A DNA stretch of 43,246 nucleotides, taken from positions 1-43,246 of the forward strand of contig NZ_LMSB01000029.1 of NCBI RefSeq assembly GCF_001428005.1. Reading direction: 5' to 3'. This document shows positions 33,005-41,945 of this stretch, in pieces; position 1 is the stretch's first letter, and each line of letters starts with the position of its first letter. The notes under the pieces were generated by a model that saw only the letters and a program-made list of their open reading frames with translations, was not told where the DNA came from and did no database searches. Source of the stretch: Arthrobacter sp. Soil736 (GTDB lineage Bacteria; Actinomycetota; Actinomycetes; Actinomycetales; Micrococcaceae). The position numbers were made by a program, and so were the translations under genes.

Positions 33005-33127
33005 CGCTGATTTCCTTCGTCGTCATTGGCAAGGGACCGGAACTGTTCCGTTCCGGGTGGTCTTTGTGATCGTGGTGTATGAGGGGCTGGCAAGCCCCGC
33101 CCGGGGGCCAACAAGATCTCATCAACC

Positions 33128-33156
33128 TGAATCGTTTCATCTCCTGAATCGTTTCA
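33128..33156 (-). promoter_or_regulatory. Tandem LacI operators before the uronate operon
   Basis: TGAATCGTTTCA occurs at 33128-33139 and 33145-33156, each one base off the palindrome TGAATCGATTCA found at 34803. They lie 124-152 bp upstream of the MFS start, 17 bp apart. Confidence 0.75.
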
Positions 33157-33642
33157 CAATCATAGGGGGTGACGTGCATTACGTCAACGTCTCCACGAAA
33201 GCTCCAGGGTGACCTGCACGAGACCGTCCCGAGCGACCCGACATGGTCAGCCAAGTCGAAGGAACAGGTGCTGTCAGGTGAATGAAGGAGGCAGCGGCAA
33301 GGCGGTCCGTCCGCCTGCAGGTCGCCGGCTGTGGATCGCGGTGCACTTCTTCACAATCCCAATCGAGAGCGGCAGGCGCCGGTGGACATGCTGTGAATAG
33401 CCTCGGTCGAGGCTTTTCAGCCTCCTCGAAGTGTCGGCGCCCAGCCTCACGACGCGCTTCATAGAAGCGCCGTGCGTCTGCATCCTCGCCATCGAAGTTG
33501 ATTCGATTAGCTCGCCGCCCCGACGTCGCACCAGGTCGCATGCAGCGGCGGGCAGCGCTGCCCAGACGATGCCCACGTAGGCCGGGACGGATGTTGCGCT
33601 CGTCGAGGATCGCGACTGGCCCTTTGTACCAGACGTTCAACT
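33157..33642. other. Region between operators and LacI gene, no intact gene
   Basis: Open minus-strand frames (33179-33640, 33274-33576) show coding-like fragments such as LNVWYKGPVAILDERNIRPG and NFDGEDADARRFYEARREAG, but in different frames and without a start site. It is probably a decayed gene downstream of lacI that I cannot name. Confidence 0.4.
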
Positions 33643-34650
33643 TCAGCCGGGACGGCGGCTGCTCTCCCGGACCACGAGTTCGGGGGTAAAGACAATCTGT
33701 TGGTGCTCGTGGCCGTGCGGGTTCTCGATCTCATCAAACAGCAGCCGGGCGGCCCGTTCTCCGATGAGTTGCCGCGGCTGCCCGATGGAGGACAGGGGAA
33801 TGCTCGACTGCGTTGCGAAATCGATGTCGTCAAAACCCACGAGGGCAACATCATCCGGTACCCGAATGCCATTGGCGGTAAAGGACTGGAGGAGACCCAG
33901 GGCGAGTTGGTCATTAGCGGCGAACACGGCATCAGGTCGCCGCGATTGGCGAAGATCGCCGATGAGATCTCCAACATGCCGACCACGTTCAAACTTCAGG
34001 TTCGGAGTTTCAAACACCTGTAACTGGACCCCTGCGGCGGCGGCGGCGGCAAGGGCGCCGGCGTGACGGTCGGCCACCTGCTGGAGCGTGAAGGGACCCC
34101 CAACGAACGCCGGCCGTTCGGCTCCGCCCGCTATGAGGTGCTCAATAGCTGCCCGCCCGCCGGCCACGTCATCTACGGATACGGAGCAAAAATTCTCGGA
34201 GCCTGCCAGCCGGTCCACCAGGACTGACGGGATGCCCCGCGACTGCATGGCTTCCAGCCTCTGCAGAACATCTCCAACGGGGGTGATCAGTATGCCCTGC
34301 ACGCGCTGCTCCTCGAACAGGTCCAGGTATGCCTGCTCCCGCCGCGCATCTTCGCTGCTGTTGGCCAAAATAAACGAGTGCTTGTGCTCCTCGGCGACAT
34401 CCTCGGCACCCAGGGCGACATCGGTGAAGAAGGGGTTACGCACATCCAAAACCAGCATTCCCAGGCTACGACTCGACCCCGAACGCAAGGATCTGGCCGA
34501 CTCATTGCGGACGAATCCCAGCTGGGCGATAGCCGCCTGTACCCGCTTTCGTTTCTCCGGTGTGACCTGCTCCGGCCGATTCAGCACATTGGATACCGTC
34601 CCCACCGAAACCTGCGCCAGCGCAGCCACGTCTTTCACACTAGGACCCAT
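33643..34650 (-). CDS. LacI-family regulator of rhamnose and uronate operons
   Basis: The 335-aa protein has an N-terminal HTH (VKDVAALAQVSVGTVSNVLNRPEQVTPEKRKRVQAAIAQLGF, residues 5-47) and hinge (NESARSLRSGSSRSLG). The periplasmic-binding-type effector domain follows (VRNPFFTDVALGAED...SVLVDRL...DAVFAANDQLALGLL). The ATG at 34650 has AGAAGGA about 13 bases upstream. It is divergent from the rhamnose operon and next to the uronate operon. Matching operators stand before itself and both operons, so it is the likely local repressor, relieved by rhamnose or a derivative. Confidence 0.92.
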   Translation of the reverse strand: MGPSVKDVAALAQVSVGTVSNVLNRPEQVTPEKRKRVQAAIAQLGFVRNESARSLRSGSSRSLGMLVLDVRNPFFTDVALGAEDVAEEHKHSFILANSSEDARREQAYLDLFEEQRVQGILITPVGDVLQRLEAMQSRGIPSVLVDRLAGSENFCSVSVDDVAGGRAAIEHLIAGGAERPAFVGGPFTLQQVADRHAGALAAAAAAGVQLQVFETPNLKFERGRHVGDLIGDLRQSRRPDAVFAANDQLALGLLQSFTANGIRVPDDVALVGFDDIDFATQSSIPLSSIGQPRQLIGERAARLLFDEIENPHGHEHQQIVFTPELVVRESSRRPG

Positions 34651-34670
34651 CGGTACTGAAGCCGTCCTTC

Positions 34671-34682
34671 TGAATCGAATCA
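34671..34682 (-). promoter_or_regulatory. LacI operator before its own gene
   Basis: TGAATCGAATCA, one mismatch from the palindrome, 21 bp before the regulator start. On the minus strand it is preceded by an extended -10-like TGCTATAGG. Suggests autoregulation. Confidence 0.65.
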
Positions 34683-34755
34683 AACCTATAGCAATGGTAT
34701 CCTGCCGGTCACCCTTGGCGAGAGATTCGTTCCGTGAGCGCCGATCGTGCGGTCC

Positions 34756-34814
34756 TTGACATGCAACGGAAACGTACCCTACCGTGTGAGAAGGTTCACT
34801 ATTGAATCGATTCA
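34756..34814 (+). promoter_or_regulatory. Rhamnose operon promoter and LacI operator
   Basis: TTGACA (34756-34761), 18 bases, TACCGT (34780-34785), then the perfect palindrome TGAATCGATTCA (34803-34814) about 10 bp past the expected transcription start. A repressor bound there would block elongation. Confidence 0.75.
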
Positions 34815-34832
34815 TACAAGGGAGTAACGGCT

Positions 34833-35199
34833 ATGGACGACATCTCAGGAGTCGCCCTCAACAGCAGACGAACGGCCGCCGACGGCGGAGTCCCCACGTC
34901 GGAGCTGCAGGACATCCATAAGTCTTTTGGTGCCGTCAAAGCGCAGCAGGGAGCACAGCTCAGGCTCCACCCCGGAGAGGTCACCGCGTTGGTCGGTGAG
35001 AACCGCGCGGGCAAGTCCACGATGGTCAGGACCCTCGCAGCACCAGGAGGACCGTGGCCACGTCCTCCTGGACGGTGAAAGAGTGTCCTTCCGGGACGCG
35101 CTCCACGGCCGTGAAGCGGGCATCGCGGTGATCTACCAGGAACCCACGATGTTCCCCGACCTGACCGTGGCCCAACTGGCGGCCGGTCCGGGCGGATGA
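34833..35199 (+). pseudogene. Sugar ABC importer ATPase, N-terminal half, frameshifted
   Basis: Reads LQDIHKSFGAVKAQQGAQLR, LHPGEVTALVGENRAGKSTM (Walker A with Gly-to-Arg), then after a frame change near 35035 HQEDRGHVLLDGERVSFRDA and GIAVIYQEPTMFPDLTVA (Q-loop). Homology ends there. The ATG at 34833 has GGAG and sits right behind the rhamnose promoter. It was the first gene of a rhamnose ABC importer whose permease and binding-protein genes are gone. The matching C-terminal half lies at 25830-26512 on the other strand. Confidence 0.88.
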
Positions 35200-35259
35200 C
35201 GGCTAATCCACCCACCCGGAGCGGCAATCACGTTCCACTCAAATCCGAAGGAGATGGTC

Positions 35260-35604
35260 ATGCGGGTGTGTTTCCGTTCCTCGATCCAGCCTGCGCTGCT
35301 GGAGGAGTACCGCCGGCGGCACGCGGCGGTGTGGCCGGAGATGCTGGCTGCCCTGAAGGAGGCCGGTTGGAACAACTACTCGCTGTACCTGGACAACGAC
35401 GGACTGCTGATCGGCTACCTCGAATGCGACGACTTCGACGCCGCGCGGGCCCGGATGGCTCTCACAGACGTCAATGCCCGCTGGCAGGCGGAAATGGCCA
35501 CGCTCTTCCAGAACAGCGACGTTCCGCCTGATGAAGGATTCCGGATTCTCGAGGAGGTCTTCAACCTCGACGAGCAGCTGGTCGCCGGCCAACAGCGACC
35601 CTGA
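35260..35604 (+). CDS. rhaM: L-rhamnose mutarotase
   Basis: The 114-aa dimeric alpha/beta-barrel enzyme interconverts the alpha and beta anomers of L-rhamnose. Catalytic His21 is in EEYRRRHAAVWPEM. GWNNYSLYLDNDGLLIGYLE and the NARWQAEMATLF end are typical of RhaM. ATG at 35260 follows AAGGAG by six bases; the ATG at 35254 lies inside that ribosome site and is rejected. First intact gene of the rhamnose operon. Confidence 0.95.
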   Translation: MRVCFRSSIQPALLEEYRRRHAAVWPEMLAALKEAGWNNYSLYLDNDGLLIGYLECDDFDAARARMALTDVNARWQAEMATLFQNSDVPPDEGFRILEEVFNLDEQLVAGQQRP

Positions 35605-35668
35605 CCTGACACTGCCAACACTGACTCTGGCAAACCACTCACCGCCTATCACTGACGAAAGAAAAATC

Positions 35669-36847
35669 ATGAACAACACAGCAACGGCTTTAAGCCGGCT
35701 TTCGGAGCTTGGCATTGAGGTTCCCTCGTGGGCTTACGGCAACTCGGGCACCCGTTTCAGGGTGTTCGGCACCCCGGGGACCCCGCGCACTGTCCAGGAA
35801 AAGCTCACGGACGCGGCCAAGGTCCACGAGCTCACGGGCCTGGCTCCCACGGTGGCGCTGCACATCCCGTGGGACAAGGTGGACGATTACGCCGCCCTGA
35901 AGGAATACGCGGCCGGCCTGGGCATGGGGCTGGGCACGATCAACTCCAACACCTTCCAGGACGACGAGTACAAGTTCGGCTCCCTGACATCCTCCATCGA
36001 ATCAGTCCGCCGCCGGGCGATCGACCATCACTTCGAGTGCATCGACATCATGCACGCCACAGGGTCCAGGGACCTGAAGATCTGGCTGGCGGACGGCACC
36101 AACTACCCGGGCCAGGACGACATGCGCGGACGGCAGGACCGCCTGGCGGAATCGCTCCAGGAAATCTACGCCCGCCTCGGCGAGGACCAGCGCCTGGTGC
36201 TGGAGTACAAGTTCTTCGAACCGGCGTTCTACCACACCGATGTTCCGGACTGGGGCACGTCCTACGCCCAGACCCTGGCCCTGGGCGAGAAGGCGTTCGT
36301 CTGCCTGGACACCGGCCACCATGCTCCGGGCACCAACATCGAATTCATCGTCATGCAGCTCCTGCGCCTCGGCAAGCTCGGTTCTTTTGACTTCAACTCG
36401 CGCTTCTACGCCGACGATGACCTGATCGTCGGCGCGGCGGATCCCTTCCAGCTGTTCCGCATCATGCACGAGGTGATCCGCGGCGGCGGCTTCGGCAAGT
36501 CGTCGGGTAAAGAGTCCCGCGTCGCGCTGATGCTGGACCAGTGCCACAACCTGGAGGAGAAGATCCCGGGCCAGATCCGCTCGGTGCTCAACGTCCAGGA
36601 AATGACCGCCCGTGCACTGCTGATCGACACCGCGGCACTATCCGAGGCCCAGCGCGCCGGCGACGTCCTGGCCGCCAACGCCGTCTTCAACGACGCCTTC
36701 TACACCGACGTCCGGCCGATGCTGGCCCAATGGCGTGAATCCCGCGGCCTGCCCGCGGACCCGATGGCCGCGTTCAAGGCCAGCGGCTACCAGAAACAGA
36801 TCAACGAGGACCGCGTGGGCGGCCAGCAAGCCGGATGGGGCGCCTAA
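35669..36847 (+). CDS. rhaI: L-rhamnose isomerase (RhaI type)
   Basis: The 392-aa TIM-barrel metal isomerase converts L-rhamnose to L-rhamnulose. Metal and proton-shuttle motifs are LEYKFFEPAFYHTD (178-191), VCLDTGHHAPGTN (211-223) and FDFNSRFYADDD, as in the Pseudomonas stutzeri/actinobacterial type rather than E. coli RhaA. The ATG at 35669 has a modest GAAAGA upstream. It lies 64 bp after rhaM and 4 bp before the aldolase gene. Confidence 0.95.
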   Translation: MNNTATALSRLSELGIEVPSWAYGNSGTRFRVFGTPGTPRTVQEKLTDAAKVHELTGLAPTVALHIPWDKVDDYAALKEYAAGLGMGLGTINSNTFQDDEYKFGSLTSSIESVRRRAIDHHFECIDIMHATGSRDLKIWLADGTNYPGQDDMRGRQDRLAESLQEIYARLGEDQRLVLEYKFFEPAFYHTDVPDWGTSYAQTLALGEKAFVCLDTGHHAPGTNIEFIVMQLLRLGKLGSFDFNSRFYADDDLIVGAADPFQLFRIMHEVIRGGGFGKSSGKESRVALMLDQCHNLEEKIPGQIRSVLNVQEMTARALLIDTAALSEAQRAGDVLAANAVFNDAFYTDVRPMLAQWRESRGLPADPMAAFKASGYQKQINEDRVGGQQAGWGA

Positions 36848-36851
36848 ACCA

Positions 36852-38900
36852 ATGAGCACCAAGAACATCAACAAGACCGTTGAAGAGCTGATTTCCCGGT
36901 CCAACCGACTCGGTGCGGACAAGCGCAACACCAACTTCGCCGGCGGCAACACCTCCGCGAAGGGCACCGGGAAGGACCCGGTAACGGGCGACGACGTCCA
37001 GCTCCTTTGGGTGAAGGGTTCCGGCGGCGATCTGGGTACTTTGCAGGCGGAAAACCTCGCCGTGCTCCGCCTGGACCGGCTCCAGGCCCTGAAGAACGTC
37101 TACCCGGGCGTGGAGCGCGAGGACGAGATGGTCGCGGCCTTCGATTACTGCCTGCACGGCAAGGGCGGCGCCGCTCCCTCGATCGATACGGCCATGCACG
37201 GGCTGGTGGACGCCGCACATGTAGACCACCTGCACCCGGACTCCGGCATCGCGATCGCCACGGCAGCCGACGGCGAGGCGCTCACCACGAAGATCTTCGG
37301 CAACAAGGTGGTCTGGGTGCCGTGGCGCCGCCCGGGCTTCCAGCTGGGCCTGGACATCGCCGCGATCAAGGACGCCAATCCCCAGGCCGTCGGCACCATC
37401 CTGGGCGGGCACGGCATCACCGCCTGGGGCACCACCAGCGAAGAAGCGGAAGCCAACTCGCTGTGGATCATCGACCAGGCCGAAAAGTACATCGCCGCCA
37501 ACGGCAAGAAAGAACCGTTCGGCCCCAAGCTCCCCGGCTACGCCCCGCTCCCGGAGGCCGAACGCCGGGCGAAGGCCGCCGCACTGGCGCCGGTGATCCG
37601 CGGTCTGGCGTCCACGGACAAACCGCAGCTGGGGCACTTCAGCGATGACGCCGTCGTCCTTGACTTCCTGGAAGCCGCCGAGCACCCGCGGCTGGGGGCG
37701 CTGGGGACCTCCTGCCCGGACCACTTCCTGCGCACCAAGGTCAAGCCGCTCATCCTGGACCTGCCCGCGGACGCGTCGGTCGAGGACTCGATCGCACGGC
37801 TGAAGGAACTCCACGCCGTATACCGGAAGGACTACCAGGCGTACTACGACCGCCACGCGGCACCGGAGAGCCCGGCGCTGCGCGGCGCGGACCCGGCGAT
37901 CGTCCTGGTGCCCGGCGTGGGCATGTTCTCCTTCGGCGCGAACAAGCAGACCGCGCGCGTCGCGGGGGAGTTCTACCTCAACGCGATCAACGTGATGCGC
38001 GGCGCCGAGGCGATCTCCACGTACGCCCCGATCGAGGAATCCGAGAAGTTCCGGATCGAGTACTGGGCCCTGGAGGAGGCCAAGCTGGCCCGCCTGCCCA
38101 AGCCCAAGTCGCACGCGACCCGCATCGCGCTGGTCACCGGGGCGGCGTCGGGCATCGGCAAGGCCATCGCCACCCGGCTCGCCGCGGAAGGCGCCTGCGT
38201 GGTGATCGCGGACCTGAACCTGGAGAACGCCCAGGCGGTCGCCGCCGAACTCGGCGGCGCGGATGTCGCCGTCGGCGTCCAGGCCGACGTCACGGACGAA
38301 AAGCAGGTCGCGGCAGCGATCCAGGCGGCCGTGCTGGCGTTCGGCGGCGTGGACCTCGTGGTGAACAACGCCGGGCTCTCCATCTCCAAACCGCTCCTGG
38401 AAACCACCGAGAAGGACTGGGACCTGCAGCACAACGTGATGGCCAAGGGCTCCTTCCTGGTGGCCAAGGCCGCGGCGAGGGTCATGATCGACCAGGACAT
38501 GGGCGGGGACATCGTCTACATCTCCTCGAAGAACTCGGTGTTCGCCGGCCCGAACAACATCGCCTACTCCGCCACCAAGGCCGACCAGGCCCACCAGGTC
38601 CGGCTCCTGGCCGCCGAGCTCGGCGAGTACGGGATCCGGGTCAACGGCATCAATCCCGACGGCGTGGTCCGCGGCTCCGGGATCTTCGCCGGCGGCTGGG
38701 GCGCTAAGCGCGCCGCAGTCTACGGCGTGGACGAACAGGAACTGGGCAAGTACTACGCCCAGCGCACGCTGCTCAAGCGCGAAGTCCTGCCCGAGCACGT
38801 GGCCAACGCGGCCGCCGTCCTCACCAGCGCAGAGCTGTCCCACACCACCGGACTGCACATCCCGGTCGACGCCGGCGTCGCCGCCGCCTTCCTGCGATGA
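36852..38900 (+). CDS. rhaEW: Bifunctional rhamnulose-1-phosphate aldolase / lactaldehyde dehydrogenase
   Basis: The 682-aa fusion has residues 1-400 as a class II aldolase (NTNFAGGNTSAKG, metal ligands HVDHLH 123-128). From about residue 425 it is an SDR: VTGAASGIGKAIA, VNNAG, YSATKADQ. It cleaves L-rhamnulose-1-phosphate into dihydroxyacetone phosphate and L-lactaldehyde, and the SDR part oxidises lactaldehyde to lactate. ATG at 36852 is four bases after the rhaI stop. A 708-codon antisense frame here is only a shadow of high GC. Confidence 0.95.
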   Translation: MSTKNINKTVEELISRSNRLGADKRNTNFAGGNTSAKGTGKDPVTGDDVQLLWVKGSGGDLGTLQAENLAVLRLDRLQALKNVYPGVEREDEMVAAFDYCLHGKGGAAPSIDTAMHGLVDAAHVDHLHPDSGIAIATAADGEALTTKIFGNKVVWVPWRRPGFQLGLDIAAIKDANPQAVGTILGGHGITAWGTTSEEAEANSLWIIDQAEKYIAANGKKEPFGPKLPGYAPLPEAERRAKAAALAPVIRGLASTDKPQLGHFSDDAVVLDFLEAAEHPRLGALGTSCPDHFLRTKVKPLILDLPADASVEDSIARLKELHAVYRKDYQAYYDRHAAPESPALRGADPAIVLVPGVGMFSFGANKQTARVAGEFYLNAINVMRGAEAISTYAPIEESEKFRIEYWALEEAKLARLPKPKSHATRIALVTGAASGIGKAIATRLAAEGACVVIADLNLENAQAVAAELGGADVAVGVQADVTDEKQVAAAIQAAVLAFGGVDLVVNNAGLSISKPLLETTEKDWDLQHNVMAKGSFLVAKAAARVMIDQDMGGDIVYISSKNSVFAGPNNIAYSATKADQAHQVRLLAAELGEYGIRVNGINPDGVVRGSGIFAGGWGAKRAAVYGVDEQELGKYYAQRTLLKREVLPEHVANAAAVLTSAELSHTTGLHIPVDAGVAAAFLR

Positions 38901-40462
38901 ACCAGGAAGACACCGCGCCCGCTTCACAGGCCGATGTCGACGGCGGCCTGTTCGCCGCTGTCGACATCGGTGCCTCCTCCGGACGGGTCATCCTCGGACG
39001 CATCAGCAACGCGCCTGCAGCCGGAGGCCCCGTCGACAGTGGCGCCTCCGTCACCGGCGGGATCCCGAAGGTCACCCTCGAGACGGTGCACCGCTTTCCG
39101 AACGGTGTGGTGGAGTTTGACGGTGGCCTCCGCTGGGACTTCGAAGCCCTCTTCGCCGAGGTGCTCACCGGCCTGGCCACCGCCGGACGAGTAGCGGCAG
39201 TGCGCGGGGAAACCATCATCAGCGTCGGTATCGACACCTGGGCCGTGGACTACGGCCTGCTCACCGCCGCCGGCCAACTCCCAGCACAGCCCTACAGCTA
39301 CCGGGACGACCGCTCCAGAGCCGCGGTCGCCCGGGTCCACGAAAAGCTGGACCCGGCACGGCTCTACGCCACCACCGGGCTACAGTTCCTGCAGTTCAAC
39401 ACCCTCTACCAGCTCGCCACCGAATCCTGCCTGGACGGGCTGCAGGCCCTGCTCATCCCGGACCTGATCGCGTTCCTGCTCACCGGGCAGCGCCGCACCG
39501 AGGAAACGAACGCCTCCACCACCGGCCTCTTCGACGCCGTCACCGGCGAGTGGGCCACCGAATTCTTCACCGCCCTGGGACTGCCCACGGACCTGTTCCC
39601 GCCGCTTATCCGACCCGGCGAAACCTTCGGTACCCTGCTCCCCGGAATCGCCGACCATACAGGGCTGACCCCGGCAACCACGGTCGTCGCTGTCGGCTCA
39701 CACGACACCGCCTCGGCCGTCGCCGCGGTGCCGGCGCGGACGGAGAACTTTGCTTATATCTCCTCCGGCACATGGTCCCTCGTGGGGCTGGAACTGCGCC
39801 ATCCGGTGCTTACCGAGGCCAGCCGTGCCGCGAACTTCACCAACGAACGCGGCGTGGACGGCACCACCCGGTACTTGCGCAACGCCGGCGGCCTGTGGCT
39901 GCTCAGCGAATGCCAGCGCACCTGGGCCAGAAGCGGCTATGCGCCGTCACTGGCAAGCTTGCTTACAGCAGCGGCAGCACTACCTCAGGGCGGGCCCCGG
40001 ATCAACGCCGATGACCCGGCCTTCATCGCCCCGGACAACATGCCCGAACGCATCCGCGCCGCAGTCCACACCGGCGGCGGCGCGCTGGAGGAACGGCCCG
40101 CGGCGGTCGTCCGCTGCATCCTTGACAGCCTCGCCACCGGCTACGCCCGCACCATCGCCGACGCCGAACGTCTCGCCGACGTTTCAGTAAACGTCGTGCA
40201 CATCGTCGGCGGCGGCTCGCAGAACAGGCTGCTCTGCCAGCTCACCGCCAACGCCACCGGAAAACCTGTCATCGCCGGACCGGTCGAAGCCACTGCCCTC
40301 GGCAACATCATGGTCCAGGCTCGCGCGACAGGACGGATAATCGGCAAGCTCACAGACCTCCGGGACCTGGTTGCTGCAGGAACAGCGCTCGAGCGCTACG
40401 TGCCGGTGCTCGCTGGCGCAGATGAGAGCCCGCTGCTGCGCCCGGTCATTGCCGAATCCTGA
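38897..40462 (+). CDS. rhaB: Rhamnulokinase
   Basis: The 521-aa FGGY kinase has phosphate loop AAVDIGASSGRVILG (20-34), VGIDTWAVDYGLL (catalytic Asp), SSGTWSLVG and the C-terminal VHIVGGGSQNRLLCQLTANATGKPV. It phosphorylates L-rhamnulose at O1 for the aldolase. The start overlaps the aldolase stop as ATGA, so translation is coupled. A DIGA-for-DxGT first motif is common in rhamnulokinases. Confidence 0.95.
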   Translation: MNQEDTAPASQADVDGGLFAAVDIGASSGRVILGRISNAPAAGGPVDSGASVTGGIPKVTLETVHRFPNGVVEFDGGLRWDFEALFAEVLTGLATAGRVAAVRGETIISVGIDTWAVDYGLLTAAGQLPAQPYSYRDDRSRAAVARVHEKLDPARLYATTGLQFLQFNTLYQLATESCLDGLQALLIPDLIAFLLTGQRRTEETNASTTGLFDAVTGEWATEFFTALGLPTDLFPPLIRPGETFGTLLPGIADHTGLTPATTVVAVGSHDTASAVAAVPARTENFAYISSGTWSLVGLELRHPVLTEASRAANFTNERGVDGTTRYLRNAGGLWLLSECQRTWARSGYAPSLASLLTAAAALPQGGPRINADDPAFIAPDNMPERIRAAVHTGGGALEERPAAVVRCILDSLATGYARTIADAERLADVSVNVVHIVGGGSQNRLLCQLTANATGKPVIAGPVEATALGNIMVQARATGRIIGKLTDLRDLVAAGTALERYVPVLAGADESPLLRPVIAES

Positions 40463-40618
40463 CCAAGAAACGAACACCATGAGAATCGCCCTCTCCTTCA
40501 GATGAGATTCGCCGGATACTACTGGTGGACGTGATTATTCGATTTCGCACTCATCCCCGGCCTTGACACGGCACAGAGCGTGGCAGACGAAGGAGATGAG
40601 AAGGCTCGATCCCGGCAT
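40463..40618. other. Intergenic behind rhaB
   Basis: Twenty bases after rhaB a frame starts MRIALSFR and stops. Lactate-utilisation lutA genes begin MRIAL and often follow rhaB in relatives, so this may be its scar, but five residues are too few to decide. Confidence 0.2.
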
Positions 40619-40862
40619 TTAGAGTTGTCGCGGCTCCAGAAGCTGTCTCGCCACATCAGCGTCCGTTATCAGGACGTTGATCCATCCGCCGCCGACCGCG
40701 CCTCGGATAGCGTCCAGTTTGCGCATGCCTCCGGCGACGCCGGTGCGGCGGGGCACGGGATCATAGCTTCGGCATCGATGGAGATCATTCTCTCTTCGAT
40801 GGCGGGCTTCATGGGCAGGCCGTCGATGTCGAAAAAACCAAACATATCTTTCCGACGGCGCC
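40619..40862 (-). pseudogene. SorC-type sugar regulator, C-terminal remnant
   Basis: Two frames carry the pieces DMFGFFDIDGLPMKPAIEER and MISIDAEAM, then GVAGGMRKLDAIRGAVGGGW and INVLITDADVARQLLEP. This is the end of the SorC/DeoR-like effector domain (GVAGG..K..AIR.A..GG..NVLITD...A..LL). One frameshift near 40755; no HTH part. It is convergent with rhaB, so a second regulator once stood here. Confidence 0.65.
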
Positions 40863-40879
40863 GGCTCGGGATAGTTCAT

Positions 40880-41640
40880 GACCGGGTTCGGCGAAACAGT
40901 GCGAACCCTGGGGCTTTTCGACGACCGGGAGTGTGACGACCTCGTGGCGAACTACGGGGGCGATCGTCCAGGTCCAGATTGACGCGTGCGCTGCCGCTTG
41001 CTCCTAACCCGATGCCACCCCCTTCCAAGCTCGTGACGGGGGAATGCCGGAGCAAACGTGTCGACTATGTTGCCCAAACGGACCTGGTTGCGACAGCGTC
41101 AGCAGCTGGCCGAAAGCCTCGAAGGCAAGGGCGACCGCGAGGCGATCATTTCCCGATTTCTCGCAGACAAATACCAAGGCACACCGGCGACAGCGGCCGT
41201 AGCCCAAAAGCCCTCACTGGCCAAGACAGCCAAGATGGCCAAGCAGGGGGCAAGGGAAAGACACTAGAACGCGGCGGACTCGAGCGCTAGTCAGTTCATG
41301 AGCCATCGCCCTGGTCAGGATCGAAAGTCCTGAACCCACGTCCCGGTGTCACTCCCGAGTACCTTGCCATATTCTCAAGGTGGTTGAGTGTGTATAACTC
41401 GGTGCGGAACATCCGCTCCTCGAGCCGAGGCCTGAAATTGCCCATGCTGAACTCTGCCCAGCTCTCGATTTCCGGATCGATTCCAGCCCCGGTGAGATGA
41501 AGACCTGCTGGAACTGCGCATGCTCACGGCAGGCCCGGCCACCGGTCCGGTAGACTTCCCAATACAAGACCACCGGCTCGACGAGCCGTAACCACAGCAG
41601 CAGCGACGCTGCACCACAGATTTCCTTTTTCCGAGGGAAA
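40880..41640. other. 760 bp without a supported gene
   Basis: The small plus-strand frames MTGFGETVRTLGLFDDRECD (40880-40981) and MLPKRTWLRQRQQLAESLEG (41070-41267) have no ribosome site or known family. They are likely decayed pieces. No RNA gene was recognised. Confidence 0.35.
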
Positions 41641-41647
41641 CAGAAAG

Positions 41648-41673
41648 AGCCGGCGCACCAGCGCCGGCTTTTT
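41648..41673 (+). terminator. Strong hairpin terminator
   Basis: AGCCGGCGC/GCGCCGGCT, a perfect 9-bp stem with ACCA loop and TTTTT on the plus strand. The minus side (CTCTTTCTGTTT) is also fairly T-rich, so it may also end the minus-strand R2 transcript. Confidence 0.8.
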
Positions 41674-41710
41674 CGCCTTAACCACGTCCCGGGCGGATTC
41701 CAGTATTACC

Positions 41711-41824
41711 GTTTCCGCTGCGCTGCAACCAGTTGTCGGGCGTCCGCTGGCGCGGCCGGCTGTTGGGTCCAGGGCGCGCGCCGTCGCAGCGCTCCGGACG
41801 CCCTGGCCCTGTTGTGTCTACGAC
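41711..41824 (-). repeat. Dispersed repeat R2, copy 2
   Basis: 114 bp resembling 10449-10558. The internal stem CCAGGGCG (41769-41776)/CGCCCTGG (41799-41806) sits where copy 1 has a different but also pairing sequence. It lies 38 bp from the terminator at 41648 in the minus direction. No repeat R1 next to this copy. Confidence 0.6.
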
Positions 41825-41945
41825 GATGCTCCTAAAGGCGTCAAATTGAACATCCGCTGATCAGAGCAGCGATGAGCGGAACTGCAAGGATACCGACTAT
41901 GCCAACGATCTTGAATGTTTCCGCTCGCCCAAGGTAGGGAGGGTG

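Noticed and set aside
36801..38927. Open frame of 708 codons antisense to the rhamnulose-phosphate aldolase gene
   Set aside because: It mirrors strong codon bias on the coding strand (third-position G/C); no ribosome site, low-complexity Arg/Gly/Val composition and no recognisable domain.
41375..41617. Small minus-strand frames before the terminator at 41648
   Set aside because: Arg/Ser/Gly-rich composition without start signal; likely noncoding.
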